A stretch of 34,391 nt of DNA from contig JABXKC010000035.1 in the NCBI GenBank assembly GCA_013375495.1, forward strand, positions 1 through 34,391. The letters run 5' to 3'. Made by a program: the position numbers and the translations under genes. Positions 24,051 through 33,195 of the stretch are shown piece after piece; the first letter of the stretch is position 1, and the number at the start of each line of letters is the position of its first letter. Under the pieces are notes generated by a model. That model did not search any database. It was given only the letters and a program-made list of their open reading frames with translations, and was not told the origin of the DNA. The stretch is from Promethearchaeota archaeon (GTDB taxonomy: Archaea > Asgardarchaeota > Lokiarchaeia > Sigynarchaeales > SOKP01).

Positions 24051-24968
24051 TCAAATCTGGAGCGCAGAATCAATTATCATCGACAAAATATAAATCAATA
24101 GCGACGCATGAAACATAGGCAATGCCTTTAGCCAAGCTTTCGCTTCTTTTCCTCTCATTATAATAATATTTGCAGCAATAATTAAAATCCATGAAACAGC
24201 AAATCCATAGATTGCCACTACTCCTAAATCAAACAATACAAATATTGCTGAGGTGACAAGCTGAACTGCGGAAAAGGAATGAACCCATATTTTATTTCCC
24301 TTAACACCATATAATCCTGTTATTGTTTTAAGATCCTTTGCTTGGTCGTTCTCGATGTCTACGAGATCGTTAGCTCCAAGATGAGCTAACGCCCAAGGAT
24401 ACATAAAAAGCAGATAATAGACAATTGTAATGTTAAATTGACCGAATAACAAATAACCTGCAATAGGAAACAAGAGTAAATCTGTTCGTCCGAGAATCTG
24501 GGCAATTGGAAACTTTTGCTTCCTCTTTACCATCTGATAAAAAACCTCCATTGAGTAGGCATACATCATAATAATATAGATGTAAATAAGGTTCGGATAG
24601 GGAATAAAGAGTATTAAAACCACCGTAATTGCCACAAATACTATGAATACCAAGATCGCTTCTCTTAAAGATATCTTTCCCGAGGGAATTGGTCGTTCCT
24701 TGAAAGGTCTCCAATAATTTGTAAGTGTGTCTTCTTTGTCCTTTTTATCTATATTATGATCAACAATATCGTTTAGTACCATGCCTGCTTCAAAGCCAAA
24801 TAATCCTATAAAAATAGCTAATATCAGTAATTCCCATGAGAAGAATCCTCCATTTCGAAAAGCTAACATTAAGCCCGAGACAAAAAGCAATGGCCAGACA
24901 GGTGCGAAATGCGCTCTCGTGAGATCGATATACGCTTTAAATTTTTCTTTAATCGACAATGTTTTCAA
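24051..24968 (-). CDS. UbiA family prenyltransferase
   Basis: A 305-residue integral membrane enzyme with about eight to nine helices and both Asp-rich motifs of the UbiA superfamily: N-D-I-V-D-H-N-I-D-K (residues 66-75) and a second near residue 200 in GANDLVDIENDQAKD. These bind Mg2+ and the prenyl diphosphate. Members join a polyprenyl chain to an aromatic ring, to geranylgeranylglyceryl phosphate (archaeal lipid synthesis), or to other acceptors. The second motif differs from the D-x-x-D-x-x-x-D of DGGGP synthase, so the acceptor is left open. It is the upstream gene of a possible pair with DUF362. Confidence 0.9.
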   Translation of the reverse strand: MKTLSIKEKFKAYIDLTRAHFAPVWPLLFVSGLMLAFRNGGFFSWELLILAIFIGLFGFEAGMVLNDIVDHNIDKKDKEDTLTNYWRPFKERPIPSGKISLREAILVFIVFVAITVVLILFIPYPNLIYIYIIMMYAYSMEVFYQMVKRKQKFPIAQILGRTDLLLFPIAGYLLFGQFNITIVYYLLFMYPWALAHLGANDLVDIENDQAKDLKTITGLYGVKGNKIWVHSFSAVQLVTSAIFVLFDLGVVAIYGFAVSWILIIAANIIIMRGKEAKAWLKALPMFHASLLIYILSMIIDSALQI

Positions 24969-25086
24969 CGTAATTTAAAATAATTTGAATATTAGGACTT
25001 AAAAAAATGCCAAACTAATAAATTAAATGGAGACCTATCCTTATTTTGAATAATTATTAATATTGAAAAAAACCGAAAAAAAATAT

Positions 25087-25929
25087 TTAAAGTTGCTTAA
25101 GGTATTTATATAATACATCTAACTCGGACAAGTTATCGATGGGTTTGAATATAATATCGTCCGCGCCTGTGCTTGCTAGAACTTTCTCTTTTTCTTTTTC
25201 CGAAAAAGCTGCGGATATTAGAATTATTGGAATAGAATTGTAACTAGTATTCGATTTTAGTTTTTGGCACAAATTATCTCCATTTATATTGCTAGTCTTT
25301 AAATTAATATCAAGTAGAATCGCTCTAGGAGTCAGGGTTTTAAGGACGTATAAAGCTTCATCAGAAGTCTCCACCGCTTTAATATCGATTCCCTTTGCCT
25401 TAAAAAAATGTTCAAGAGTTTTTCGTTCTAATTCATTGTCTTCAATATATAGGATATCAATCTTTTTTACAAATCTTCTTATCGTTGGTTCTTCAAAATG
25501 GCGCTTCACAGTAAGTTCTAACTCCTCTAAAGCGCCAATTGCATTTTGAATACCCTCTAATAGATTTTCTTTATCGTCAATGTAATTATTTAGTGTTAAG
25601 AGTGAGACTTTAAGAGGTGAGAGTTTTTGCTTTAATTCTTCATAAAAATGGTTCCCAATTTCGTATTCTTCTATTGCCTTCCTAATTAAAGTATCAATTT
25701 CCGTTTCATCGAAATTTTGAGCATCCTTACATGATTTCTTCTCGAATATAGCGTTTATATAATCTATAGTGTAATTTACAAAGTTTCTTATGATTTTCGC
25801 CTGGTTCTTAATCTCATACTCATTCATGAATTGCTGTAATTTGGAGTCGAGATGTGAATCTACATAAGTATACCACTTTATATCTTTCTTCAATTTAACA
25901 TTTTTTATACTTTCATAACTATTTGTCAT
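25087..25929 (-). CDS. Response regulator with C-terminal receiver domain
   Basis: A 280-residue protein with a CheY-like receiver at about residues 156-280: acidic pair Glu163-Asp164 (YIEDNE), phosphoacceptor Asp207 (ILLDIN), Ser239 (LISA) and Lys262 (FKPID). The N-terminal 60 residues (KWYTYVDSHLDSKLQQFM, then a helix AKIIRNFVNYTIDYI) look like one beta strand and two helices as in ribbon-helix-helix DNA-binding proteins, which would make it a transcription regulator. A helical linker (80-145) follows. The reversed order, with the receiver last, is unusual. Its ATG overlaps the kinase gene by 11 bases, so the two form one unit and a cognate pair. Confidence 0.88.
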   Translation of the reverse strand: MTNSYESIKNVKLKKDIKWYTYVDSHLDSKLQQFMNEYEIKNQAKIIRNFVNYTIDYINAIFEKKSCKDAQNFDETEIDTLIRKAIEEYEIGNHFYEELKQKLSPLKVSLLTLNNYIDDKENLLEGIQNAIGALEELELTVKRHFEEPTIRRFVKKIDILYIEDNELERKTLEHFFKAKGIDIKAVETSDEALYVLKTLTPRAILLDINLKTSNINGDNLCQKLKSNTSYNSIPIILISAAFSEKEKEKVLASTGADDIIFKPIDNLSELDVLYKYLKQL

Positions 25930-26677
25930 TAAACATCACCTTTTTTTTTTTTATAAACGGAATTAAGATTACGAAATTGCTGCCCTTTTTTGTATCTCCC
26001 CCTATACGGTTTTCGACCCAGATTTCTCCACCATATAATTCTATTAATTTAGCAACTAATGAAAGCCCGATCCCCATACCGTTAGAGTTTCTACGTTTTA
26101 AGTGAGCCTCTTGAAATATTATATGTTTCCTATCATCGTCGATACCTATACCATTGTCTTTGAATTCGATCTTTACATAGTTCTCAGAATTAAAATCAAC
26201 TTTGGAAACTACTATTTCTATTTGAGCAACTTTATTTTTATTATACTTAATTGAGTTTATGATAATGTTTTCAAACACTTCACTCAACAGCTCGTTTGCC
26301 ATAGCGTATAGTTTTTTATAATGTGAGATAAACTTAACTTTAATCTCCCTATTAGGAAAACTATTTAGAGTAAAATTGACCGCGTTCCTTAACTCAGAAA
26401 ACACTTCCACAGGTTCTAAAACCATTTCATATTCTTCCAAATCTGCGAGATTTCTTACATTTCTAATTAACTTTTTACCCCGAGTTAATTGTTGTGCGAT
26501 TAAGTGGAAATATTCCATGATATCTTCCTTTTTTACTTCATCTTTTAATAACAATCCACAGAGTTCTATAGAATTACTGATTATCTGAAATAAATTTGAA
26601 ATGTCGTGGATGAATAATCCTTCAAGACATTTTGTTTTGTAATAAGCGTCCTGATACACATTTTCTACATCTTGCAT
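25919..26677 (-). CDS. Soluble histidine kinase
   Basis: A 252-residue sensor kinase core without membrane segments or an evident input domain. The phosphoacceptor is His24 in LFIHDISNLFQII. The catalytic domain shows an N-box (ENIIINSIKYN), G1 box (DNGIGI), F-box-like IIFQEAHL, G2 box (GMGIGLSLV) and the closing GSNFVILIPF. Beginning 23 residues before the His, there is no room for a sensor, so the signal must come through protein partners or through another kinase (phosphorelay). It overlaps the response regulator gene downstream and is divergent from the wHTH-TPR gene, sharing a 185-base promoter region with it. Confidence 0.92.
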   Translation of the reverse strand: MQDVENVYQDAYYKTKCLEGLFIHDISNLFQIISNSIELCGLLLKDEVKKEDIMEYFHLIAQQLTRGKKLIRNVRNLADLEEYEMVLEPVEVFSELRNAVNFTLNSFPNREIKVKFISHYKKLYAMANELLSEVFENIIINSIKYNKNKVAQIEIVVSKVDFNSENYVKIEFKDNGIGIDDDRKHIIFQEAHLKRRNSNGMGIGLSLVAKLIELYGGEIWVENRIGGDTKKGSNFVILIPFIKKKKVMFNDK

Positions 26678-26862
26678 GATTTTTCTACTTCATAATCTAT
26701 TTTGTTTGTTATTTTAAAGTAGAATAATAATTAATTTATAGTTTTTAGTGCGAAACTTTCCGCAAAGTTCGAATGAAATAATAAGTAGGGAATAGTTTAT
26801 AAAGTAAAAAATCCATTTATATCATATACAACTCAAATTATTAAAGGGTATTTCTGCGAAAT

Positions 26863-29337
26863 ATGGCCGTAATAAACTATCCTCCAGAAGAAATCTATAA
26901 GAATATTAAATTTGGAAAGAAAGATTCTGAGCATATTATTCTTTGGATGCTCGCTAATAACGATCATTGTCAATGGTCTAACTTCAGGCAAGAACCACTT
27001 AGTTTTACTGAATCTACGCTTTCTAAATATTTAAATCTGTTGCTAAGCAAGAATTTTATTCTTCGATTCGTTCGCGGTAGATATAAAATAACAAACGACG
27101 GGCTTAAGAGATTTCACGAGATATCGAAAACTCACGGTGAGATAAAGAGATTAAATTATCCACCGGAAGTTATTACTCGAAGAAGAAACTATGAAGATTG
27201 GATCCTCTGGATGGTTTATAACAATAGTATTTGCAAATGGTCAAATTTTCTTGAACCTCCACTTGCTATTAATCAATCTTCATTATCGAAGAAAATTAAC
27301 CTTTTATTAAACAAGGAATTAGTTGTAAGAGAAAATAAGGAGTATAGTATAACTAATGCTGGCAAAATCGAATATTCTAAAATGTTAAAAACTTACGATC
27401 TGGATAGGCAGTCTATTTTAGACGAAGAAAGTAAAAGGATTGACGAGATTACAAAAAAGACAATAAAATTTTTTGATGATTATAATGTGGAGAAGGAAAA
27501 TGTCCAATTTAGGTTTCTCGAAACTATTTTAGAACTTGATTACAATAGAGTGAAAACAATGCTAACAAACGAAACAGATTTTGAGAAAATTATCCTTTAT
27601 CTTACAATTAATCATCCAGATCAGTTCCCTGACTATATTTCGCTTGAAAAGTTCGCTAATAAATATGGCATTAAACAATCGAAATTGGAATATTATATTG
27701 ATGAAATTGTCGAGAATCATATTTATCCTATCAAATTTTTCACTTTGAAACCGTCAACAGAGATTATTTACTATTTTCAAGAATATGGGAAGGTGGAATC
27801 AATGTTGCGGACTATTACTGAGAACCATATTACTAAATTTACTTATCTAAACAGGTTATTTTCAAGATCTTTCGACGCATTCACCATCGAAAAAGCGGTT
27901 TTAGAAGATATTTGTGGTTATTTGTTTAATGACGCGCTACGAGATTCGCTAAGAAATTTCTTACCTAGTTATATTAATTATCTTGCCTACAAATTTGAAG
28001 CAAAAGTTGAATTAAAAGAAACCTACGATAAATTAGACGCGATTATTTGGCAAAATATGATAGACATATTTCAATCTAGAAGTCCTGAGGATCTTAAATA
28101 TCAATTTATGGGACAAAGCGAAGTAAATTATCGAGTAGATACAGTGTTTTTAGAATTACTCATGCCGTACTACGAAGAGAAACTGGAGACCTATGATAAT
28201 GATTGTCAACGATTAATAGACGACAAAGAATATTTTAAAGCTCTAGAGAGTATAGAAAACACCATAACATCGCATGAAGATGATAGAATTTTAGCAATCG
28301 TCAAAGGGATCGTTTTATGTTATTTGAACAGGTATAAAGATGCACTAGCATTATTAAACGATGAGCTAACATTACCCCATAAGGAAGATATAAACTTGAT
28401 TCTTTCTTATTTCCTTACCGCCTTTTCAAGCATAACCATTGGAGATTTCAAGCGTGCATTAGAGTTAGGTAATGAAATCATACGGAAATTCCCAGGGCAC
28501 CCACTTTCTCACGCGACCAGAGGAATAGTACTTGCCTACAATTATATTTACAAGTTCAATAATGAAAAAGCAGAGCAGGATTATGGATTAAACGATCTCG
28601 ATAAAGCTATTGTGATGGATTCCTTTAAGTCTAATACTGCATTATTTTTTATGCTAAAAAGCCGTGTTTTACTTGAATCAAACAATTTTGAAGAATCAAT
28701 TGAGTTAACAGATAGAGCAATTAGTATCGTGCCAAACAAGGTTGATTTGTATCTCTCGAAGAGTACAATTCTCATGTATTTCAACGAATATCCCGATTTG
28801 TTAGATCTACTTGATGAAATGCTTGAAAGATTCCCCAAAATTGAAAGGGATCTTAAAATGAAAAAAGCGTCTGTATATAAACTACTGGGGGATCTGGAGG
28901 CAGGGTTCAAAGTTGTTGACGAATTACTCGAAAGGAATCCCGGAGATAAAGAGTTACGCAGTTTTAAAGCTTATTGGTATCAATATATGAACAAAAAGGA
29001 AGAGGCTTTAAAACTTCTTGAGGAACTTATTGAACTTGAGCAAGATAACGGGGAATATTACGACTCTTACGGTGAAATTTTAATGAACTACGAGGAATAC
29101 GAAAAAGCAGTTAAACAATTTCAAAAAGCAATTGAGTTGAGCAGTAGTGGATGGTTTATTTATCAGACATATATTAAACTGGGCATCTGTTTTAAAGAAC
29201 TTGGAAATAACGAGTTAGCTATTGATTATTTAAAGAAGGGTAAAGAGTTTACAAACAAATGTTTCTGTGATTTTGAACTAAAAAAGAAATGGTTAGTCAT
29301 CGCAGATATTTTTATAACAGATATTGAAAGCGCCTAA
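26863..29337 (+). CDS. Winged-helix and TPR protein
   Basis: An 824-residue soluble protein. The N-terminus is a tandem duplication of a winged-helix unit: both copies (about residues 6-85 and 99-172) contain Y-P-P-E, I-L-W-M, W-S-N-F and a recognition-like S-T/S-L-S-K. A third, weaker copy seems to lie at about 238-295 (FEKIILYLTINHPDQFPDYI, then a helix pair). A middle region of unknown type follows, and TPR-like helical pairs fill about 455-815 (for example AVKQFQKAIELSSSG and EEALKLLEELIELEQDNG). Such an arrangement suggests a DNA-binding regulator or scaffold that senses a protein partner. It is divergent from a histidine kinase and followed at 61 bases by a small GTPase. Confidence 0.85.
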   Translation: MAVINYPPEEIYKNIKFGKKDSEHIILWMLANNDHCQWSNFRQEPLSFTESTLSKYLNLLLSKNFILRFVRGRYKITNDGLKRFHEISKTHGEIKRLNYPPEVITRRRNYEDWILWMVYNNSICKWSNFLEPPLAINQSSLSKKINLLLNKELVVRENKEYSITNAGKIEYSKMLKTYDLDRQSILDEESKRIDEITKKTIKFFDDYNVEKENVQFRFLETILELDYNRVKTMLTNETDFEKIILYLTINHPDQFPDYISLEKFANKYGIKQSKLEYYIDEIVENHIYPIKFFTLKPSTEIIYYFQEYGKVESMLRTITENHITKFTYLNRLFSRSFDAFTIEKAVLEDICGYLFNDALRDSLRNFLPSYINYLAYKFEAKVELKETYDKLDAIIWQNMIDIFQSRSPEDLKYQFMGQSEVNYRVDTVFLELLMPYYEEKLETYDNDCQRLIDDKEYFKALESIENTITSHEDDRILAIVKGIVLCYLNRYKDALALLNDELTLPHKEDINLILSYFLTAFSSITIGDFKRALELGNEIIRKFPGHPLSHATRGIVLAYNYIYKFNNEKAEQDYGLNDLDKAIVMDSFKSNTALFFMLKSRVLLESNNFEESIELTDRAISIVPNKVDLYLSKSTILMYFNEYPDLLDLLDEMLERFPKIERDLKMKKASVYKLLGDLEAGFKVVDELLERNPGDKELRSFKAYWYQYMNKKEEALKLLEELIELEQDNGEYYDSYGEILMNYEEYEKAVKQFQKAIELSSSGWFIYQTYIKLGICFKELGNNELAIDYLKKGKEFTNKCFCDFELKKKWLVIADIFITDIESA

Positions 29338-29345
29338 TTCTAAAA

Positions 29346-29355
29346 TTTTATATAC
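29346..29355 (+). promoter_or_regulatory. TATA box before the small GTPase
   Basis: TTTTATATAC, 9 bases after the stop of the wHTH-TPR gene and about 45-55 bases before the GTG used as GTPase start. It predicts a transcript start near 29376, so the GTPase can be expressed apart from the upstream gene. Confidence 0.5.
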
Positions 29356-29398
29356 AGAAACATCTAAATATACTTGAGTGTAATTAGAATTTTAAATT

Positions 29399-29947
29399 GT
29401 GATTTTTAGTTTGGAAGTGGAAACTGTTAAGAAAAAACTAAAGATAAAAGTTACCGTTATAGGAGACGGGAGCGTTGGAAAAACTTCCTTAATTCAAAAA
29501 TTCACTCAAGGAACCTTTCAAACTGATTATATTAAAACTATAGGGGCACAACTTACTAACTATAAAACGGAAATTGATGGATATAGGATTGAATTAATTT
29601 TCTGGGACATCGCAGGACAAGACGATTTTCATTTCTTACGTCCTTCTTTTTATAGAGCAAGTAAAGCAGCGATTATTGTATATAGTTTAGAAGATAATGA
29701 TTTAGGTCGACGGAGTTTTGAGCATATAATTAAGTGGTATGAAGATGTTAAACAATTTTGCGGAGAAATTCCTGTCGTAGTTTTTGCCAATAAAGTTGAC
29801 TTGGTAAATGAACAGAGTCTGGACAAGAGAAAGATTCAAAATCTTGTAAAGGAGCATAATTTCCTCGGTTACTATATCACTTCTGCTAAAACAGGTCAGG
29901 GGCTTGACGACGCTTACAAAGCTTTAATTAAGGAGATACCTAGATAA
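29399..29947 (+). CDS. Rab/Ras-like small GTPase
   Basis: A 182-residue small GTPase with every G motif intact: P-loop GDGSVGKT (22-29), switch I Thr47 (KTIGAQL), W-D-I-A-G-Q (69-74), NKVD (131-134) and TSAK (161-164). The T-I-G-A switch I and the length are Rab/RagA-like. There is no C-terminal Cys, so it is not prenylated in the eukaryotic way. The start is uncertain: no ATG exists, and GTG at 29399 or GTG at 29417 are the choices; conserved sequence begins at about residue 15, so both are possible. Such GTPases are abundant in Asgard archaea. Position after the wHTH-TPR gene suggests that protein as a possible partner. Confidence 0.93.
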   Translation: MIFSLEVETVKKKLKIKVTVIGDGSVGKTSLIQKFTQGTFQTDYIKTIGAQLTNYKTEIDGYRIELIFWDIAGQDDFHFLRPSFYRASKAAIIVYSLEDNDLGRRSFEHIIKWYEDVKQFCGEIPVVVFANKVDLVNEQSLDKRKIQNLVKEHNFLGYYITSAKTGQGLDDAYKALIKEIPR

Positions 29948-30335
29948 CTAAATCCGTTTCTTCTCAGTTTTAAGGATTTTATAAATCAATTTTATCGACA
30001 ATGTAGATAAAAATAATTGCACCTTTCTAGGATATTTTAGACAAACTTGTACAATTTTAATTAGTAGCAACCAAATTTCTACCGGTTAAATTATGAATTT
30101 ACTGGTAAGTTTCAGTGTAATCTTTATATACAATAATCGACAACTAAAATTTGATCATTATCAATAAACATATTTGATGATGAAGCTTGGGAGAGATTAA
30201 GAGGGCGATTGAAAATGACCGAAAGAATCTTTAAGATAGATACTTTGGACCAAATCGTCACAAATTGCTAATTTTTATTATATAAAAGGTTTTTAATTGT
30301 AGGATTTAAACCTACAATTTTTACTCTTTTTTTTG
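29948..30335 (+). other. Candidate small transcription unit with coding-like stretch
   Basis: The gap after the GTPase contains, in order: ACCGG/CTGGT arms (30081-30085 and 30102-30106); a TATA box TTTATATAC (30123-30131) predicting a start near 30150; an open frame of 38 sense codons after a TGA at 30152-30154, running to TAA at 30269-30271; and a terminator hairpin. The frame reads like protein (DDEAWERLRGRLKMTERIFK) and its bases are less AT-rich than the flanks. The only in-frame ATG is 30215, giving 18 residues (MTERIFKIDTLDQIVTNC) after a GAGGG. It may be a small protein gene, a structured RNA, or the remnant of a lost gene. Confidence 0.4.
30295..30334 (+). terminator. Hairpin terminator with T8 tract
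   Basis: AATTGTAGG (30295-30303), loop ATTTAAA, CCTACAATT (30311-30319), then TTTAC and a T8 run (30327-30334). The 9-bp perfect stem is followed by T only on the plus strand, so it ends the GTPase transcript or the small unit above, not the opposite-strand DUF3795 gene. Confidence 0.65.
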
Positions 30336-31361
30336 TTACTCGAGAATAGAATTGAAATTTAACTTCTTAAAATTTGAAAATGCCCGTTTTCCACTATTCT
30401 TCTGCAATTCTAAGAGTATTTCATTAAGCCTCTTAAAAAAAGGGTATTTCTGAAGTTCAGAGATAGTCTTCATCTTAAGGACATATGCGGCTTCGTTGGT
30501 TTTGGGCATCTTTGCTCTCATATAACCCCCAGGCGTGTATAATTTATCAGTTTTAATCTCTAACTCCGTACTTATTCCAAATTCTAATAGGATATCAAAA
30601 ATAATCTTCCAACCTTCCTCATTGTTCGGGAGTGATATAGGTTTTCTATTATCGTATAAAGTGCCGCTATCGATGCTTAATTTATTTTCACTAATATCAC
30701 CAAATATTCCAATAATCCAAAGAAATCTCCATAAAAATTCTTCCCGTTCTTTGTACAGTTCGAGACCAGAAACAGTGTCAACACCCTTAATCCCCAAATT
30801 AGAGTTTGCAATTTCAATTAATTTATCGTAAACAAATTTGAAACTAGCATTCTTAAATGTTCCCGTTAACTTAGGGATTTCTCTTTTATGTTCTACAAGG
30901 TTTGGATTCTTTATTTGATTATCCTTCAGTTGACTCCGAATTTGCTTTAGATTTGTCATAGAATCAAACATTTTGATATAGCATTCGTATTCCTCATCGC
31001 TAACCTCTTTTCCTAACTTTTCTGAAACTTTTTCCTTAGTAAACTTATCGCTTGCTACAGTATTCGCACATGGAAATCGTCCACAATAAGCGCAATTTGA
31101 AATCTCATTATACTGCCCACATTTTCTCGTACGACATTTTTTCAAGAAATTAAAAAAAGGATGACTAGGCAACTCTTCAGTTGGAGTGTGACACCCTACG
31201 CACCCCTCCCATTCGTATTTAACTGGCTTATATCCAGTGTAGGTTTTAATCTGTTGAGAATACTCCTCCCAATCATCTTTAGTAGTTTTTTTACGAACGA
31301 ACATTGACCAGGGACATTCAGAACAGATGTTTCCACAACGAGAGATTATTTGCTCCATCAC
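30336..31361 (-). CDS. DUF3795 domain protein
   Basis: A 341-residue cytoplasmic protein. The N-terminal part has the Cys pattern of DUF3795, a probable zinc-binding domain: RCGNICSECPW (residues 8-18), then EGCVGCH, KKCRTRKCG and NCAYCGRFPC at about 52-98, with F-P-C marking the end. The remaining 240 residues are a mainly helical region that I do not recognise; it contains no catalytic motif. A second ATG directly follows the first, either being possible. It is transcribed alone, divergently from nothing and 131 bases downstream of the MFS gene's end. The role is unknown. Confidence 0.8.
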   Translation of the reverse strand: MMEQIISRCGNICSECPWSMFVRKKTTKDDWEEYSQQIKTYTGYKPVKYEWEGCVGCHTPTEELPSHPFFNFLKKCRTRKCGQYNEISNCAYCGRFPCANTVASDKFTKEKVSEKLGKEVSDEEYECYIKMFDSMTNLKQIRSQLKDNQIKNPNLVEHKREIPKLTGTFKNASFKFVYDKLIEIANSNLGIKGVDTVSGLELYKEREEFLWRFLWIIGIFGDISENKLSIDSGTLYDNRKPISLPNNEEGWKIIFDILLEFGISTELEIKTDKLYTPGGYMRAKMPKTNEAAYVLKMKTISELQKYPFFKRLNEILLELQKNSGKRAFSNFKKLNFNSILE

Positions 31362-31492
31362 TTATTCACTGATATTATTCAATCGTAGTTGATTTTTAAA
31401 GGTATACTCATCTAATATTTTTGTATTTTTTCAATTAAAAATCATTTTTAAAAGACACTTTTTCTCTTTATATAGGATGATCTGATATTGAT

Positions 31493-32788
31493 TCATTCAT
31501 TTATTGCCTTCATTTTATCTTTGGTAATTTTATCAATACTTAGAATTTTGGTGAAAAAGACACCGATAGTTACTATTTCAGCCATCAATATTACACATAA
31601 CCAGAAAAAGGCGTAAATTCCTAATAAATCGGCGAAGAATCCCGATAAGATCATCCCTATAGGAGCTACGGAGCTTGTAATAACGATGAGTAGCGACATC
31701 GCTCTTCCTTGTTTTCTTGGAGGGATAATTGTTTGAATTAAAGTCATTAGTAGGGCGTTTATAATCGCTGTTGCGAATCCCAAAATCAAAGGACCTATTC
31801 CGAGTAACCAAAAAGCGCCTTCGGGAGCAAAAAGATAAAAAAATATACCTAATAATTGGAAATACATTAATTGAATCATTGTTAACACGTATTTCTTCCA
31901 CTTTTTCTTAATCATTACGATTAATGCTCCCGCTACAATCCCACCTTGATAATAAGCCATCACAAGCGCTAAATCAAATGGAGTTCCAGAACGGGTTACT
32001 TCGATATAGTAAGGAGTAAGTATGTAGAATGGGATAGCGAAAAAGCTTATACCAGCAAAAATGATTAACAAGGATATTAATCCTTCAACTTTCTTGAATG
32101 CCGATAAACCCTCTTTAAAATCTTTTACAAACTTCGACTTTTTCCTTCTTCTCCTTTTATCAATTGGGAGTTTTAAGAAAACGGAAGGAACTAAAGCAAT
32201 TGAAAACGTGATTATATCAATCCAGAGAATTTGACCTATGGTTAAAAAGGTCATTAGAAAAGAAGCAATTATGGGAGATATGATATTAAGTAAACCCATT
32301 AATAAAAAGCTAATAGAGTTAATCTTTGATAGATACTTTTGAGGAACCATAAAAGGGACAATTGCAGCTATAGCAGGCTGATGGAATGCCTGACCAAATC
32401 CTCGAAGCACAATTAAAACTAATATAGGAATTAAATTAATTGCTCCAACAAGAAACATGATGATTAATCCCAAAGTAAAGATCGCTTGGGAAAGATCTGA
32501 TATAATAATTATCTTCTTTTTATTCCATCGATCGGCATAGACACCAGTAAATGGAATTAAAATAATTACTGGAGCAAAACTTAGGAAGGAGGTAATCGAT
32601 AAAATTGGAGCACTTTTAGTCTCAATAGTAATCCACAAAATTATCGTAAACATGACTATAGACGATCCGAAAAGCGAAGTCAGCTGACCAATTAATAGAA
32701 AGATGAAGCTTCGAAACTTTTCTTGGTCAGTAGGTAGGTTTTCAGTAAGATCTTTATTATTGGAATTAATGATGCCGGTTTGCTCCAT
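31493..32788 (-). CDS. MFS transporter, EntS-like (MFS_3 type)
   Basis: A 431-residue transporter with about twelve helices. The loop between helices 2 and 3 carries motif A as [14 protein letters not shown], and the family-typical [11 protein letters not shown] segment is in helix 4-5. The central cytoplasmic loop [18 protein letters not shown] is basic as usual. The group includes macrolide and siderophore exporters, so export of a small molecule is the probable role. The frame is open a further 92 codons upstream, but the ATG at 32788 is chosen because the protein family begins there and the upstream part overlaps the truncated dehydrogenase on the other strand. Confidence 0.9.
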   Translation of the reverse strand: MEQTGIINSNNKDLTENLPTDQEKFRSFIFLLIGQLTSLFGSSIVMFTIILWITIETKSAPILSITSFLSFAPVIILIPFTGVYADRWNKKKIIIISDLSQAIFTLGLIIMFLVGAINLIPILVLIVLRGFGQAFHQPAIAAIVPFMVPQKYLSKINSISFLLMGLLNIISPIIASFLMTFLTIGQILWIDIITFSIALVPSVFLKLPIDKRRRRKKSKFVKDFKEGLSAFKKVEGLISLLIIFAGISFFAIPFYILTPYYIEVTRSGTPFDLALVMAYYQGGIVAGALIVMIKKKWKKYVLTMIQLMYFQLLGIFFYLFAPEGAFWLLGIGPLILGFATAIINALLMTLIQTIIPPRKQGRAMSLLIVITSSVAPIGMILSGFFADLLGIYAFFWLCVILMAEIVTIGVFFTKILSIDKITKDKMKAINE

Positions 32789-32855
32789 ATCTCTTTTAAT
32801 TTTAAATTTTATAAAAACTTTAATTTTAATTTCAATACAAAATATATATAATATT

Positions 32856-33098
32856 ATGAAAGCTGTTGTATACGAAGAATTTGGTTCACCAGATGTGCTT
32901 GAATTAAAAGAAGTGGAAAAAACTACACCTAAGGATGACGAAATGCTTGTTAAGGAGCACGCAACTTCAGTAAACGCCTTAGATATTATTTTTCGGAGTG
33001 GTGCTTCGCTGTTATTTGGTATGACAAAATTAATGGCGGGATTTAAAAAACCAAAACATAACATTTTAGAGCAATTATGGTCTTATTGCAATCTTTAG
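32856..33098 (+). pseudogene. Truncated quinone-oxidoreductase-type dehydrogenase
   Basis: Eighty codons, of which about the first 66 match the N-terminus of the dehydrogenase at 6909: both start MKA-x-V and contain LKEVEK, then P-K-D-x-E-x-L-V/I. The match ends at KKPKHNIL, and the frame closes 11 codons later without the Rossmann domain. The nucleotide-binding half, about 250 residues, is missing, so the product cannot work as an oxidoreductase. The breakpoint is abrupt, pointing to deletion rather than slow decay. It shares a 67-base divergent promoter region (TATA-like AATATATATA at 32841) with the MFS exporter; a complete gene may once have been divergent from that exporter. Confidence 0.75.
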
Positions 33099-33195
33099 AA
33101 CAACTAAGTAATTAGGTGTTTAACTTTTAACATTTAAAAGTAATGGAATATAGGCAGATGTAAGAATCTAATTTAAAAATTTAAGTGAAGTTTAT

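Noticed and set aside
30175..30235. C/D-box guide RNA
   Set aside because: A C-box-like TGATGATGA is present, but there is no proper CTGA D box at the expected distance and no terminal stem.
32789..33064. 92-residue N-terminal extension of the MFS transporter
   Set aside because: It is the antisense of the truncated dehydrogenase and has no family counterpart; the ATG at 32788 fits the family start.
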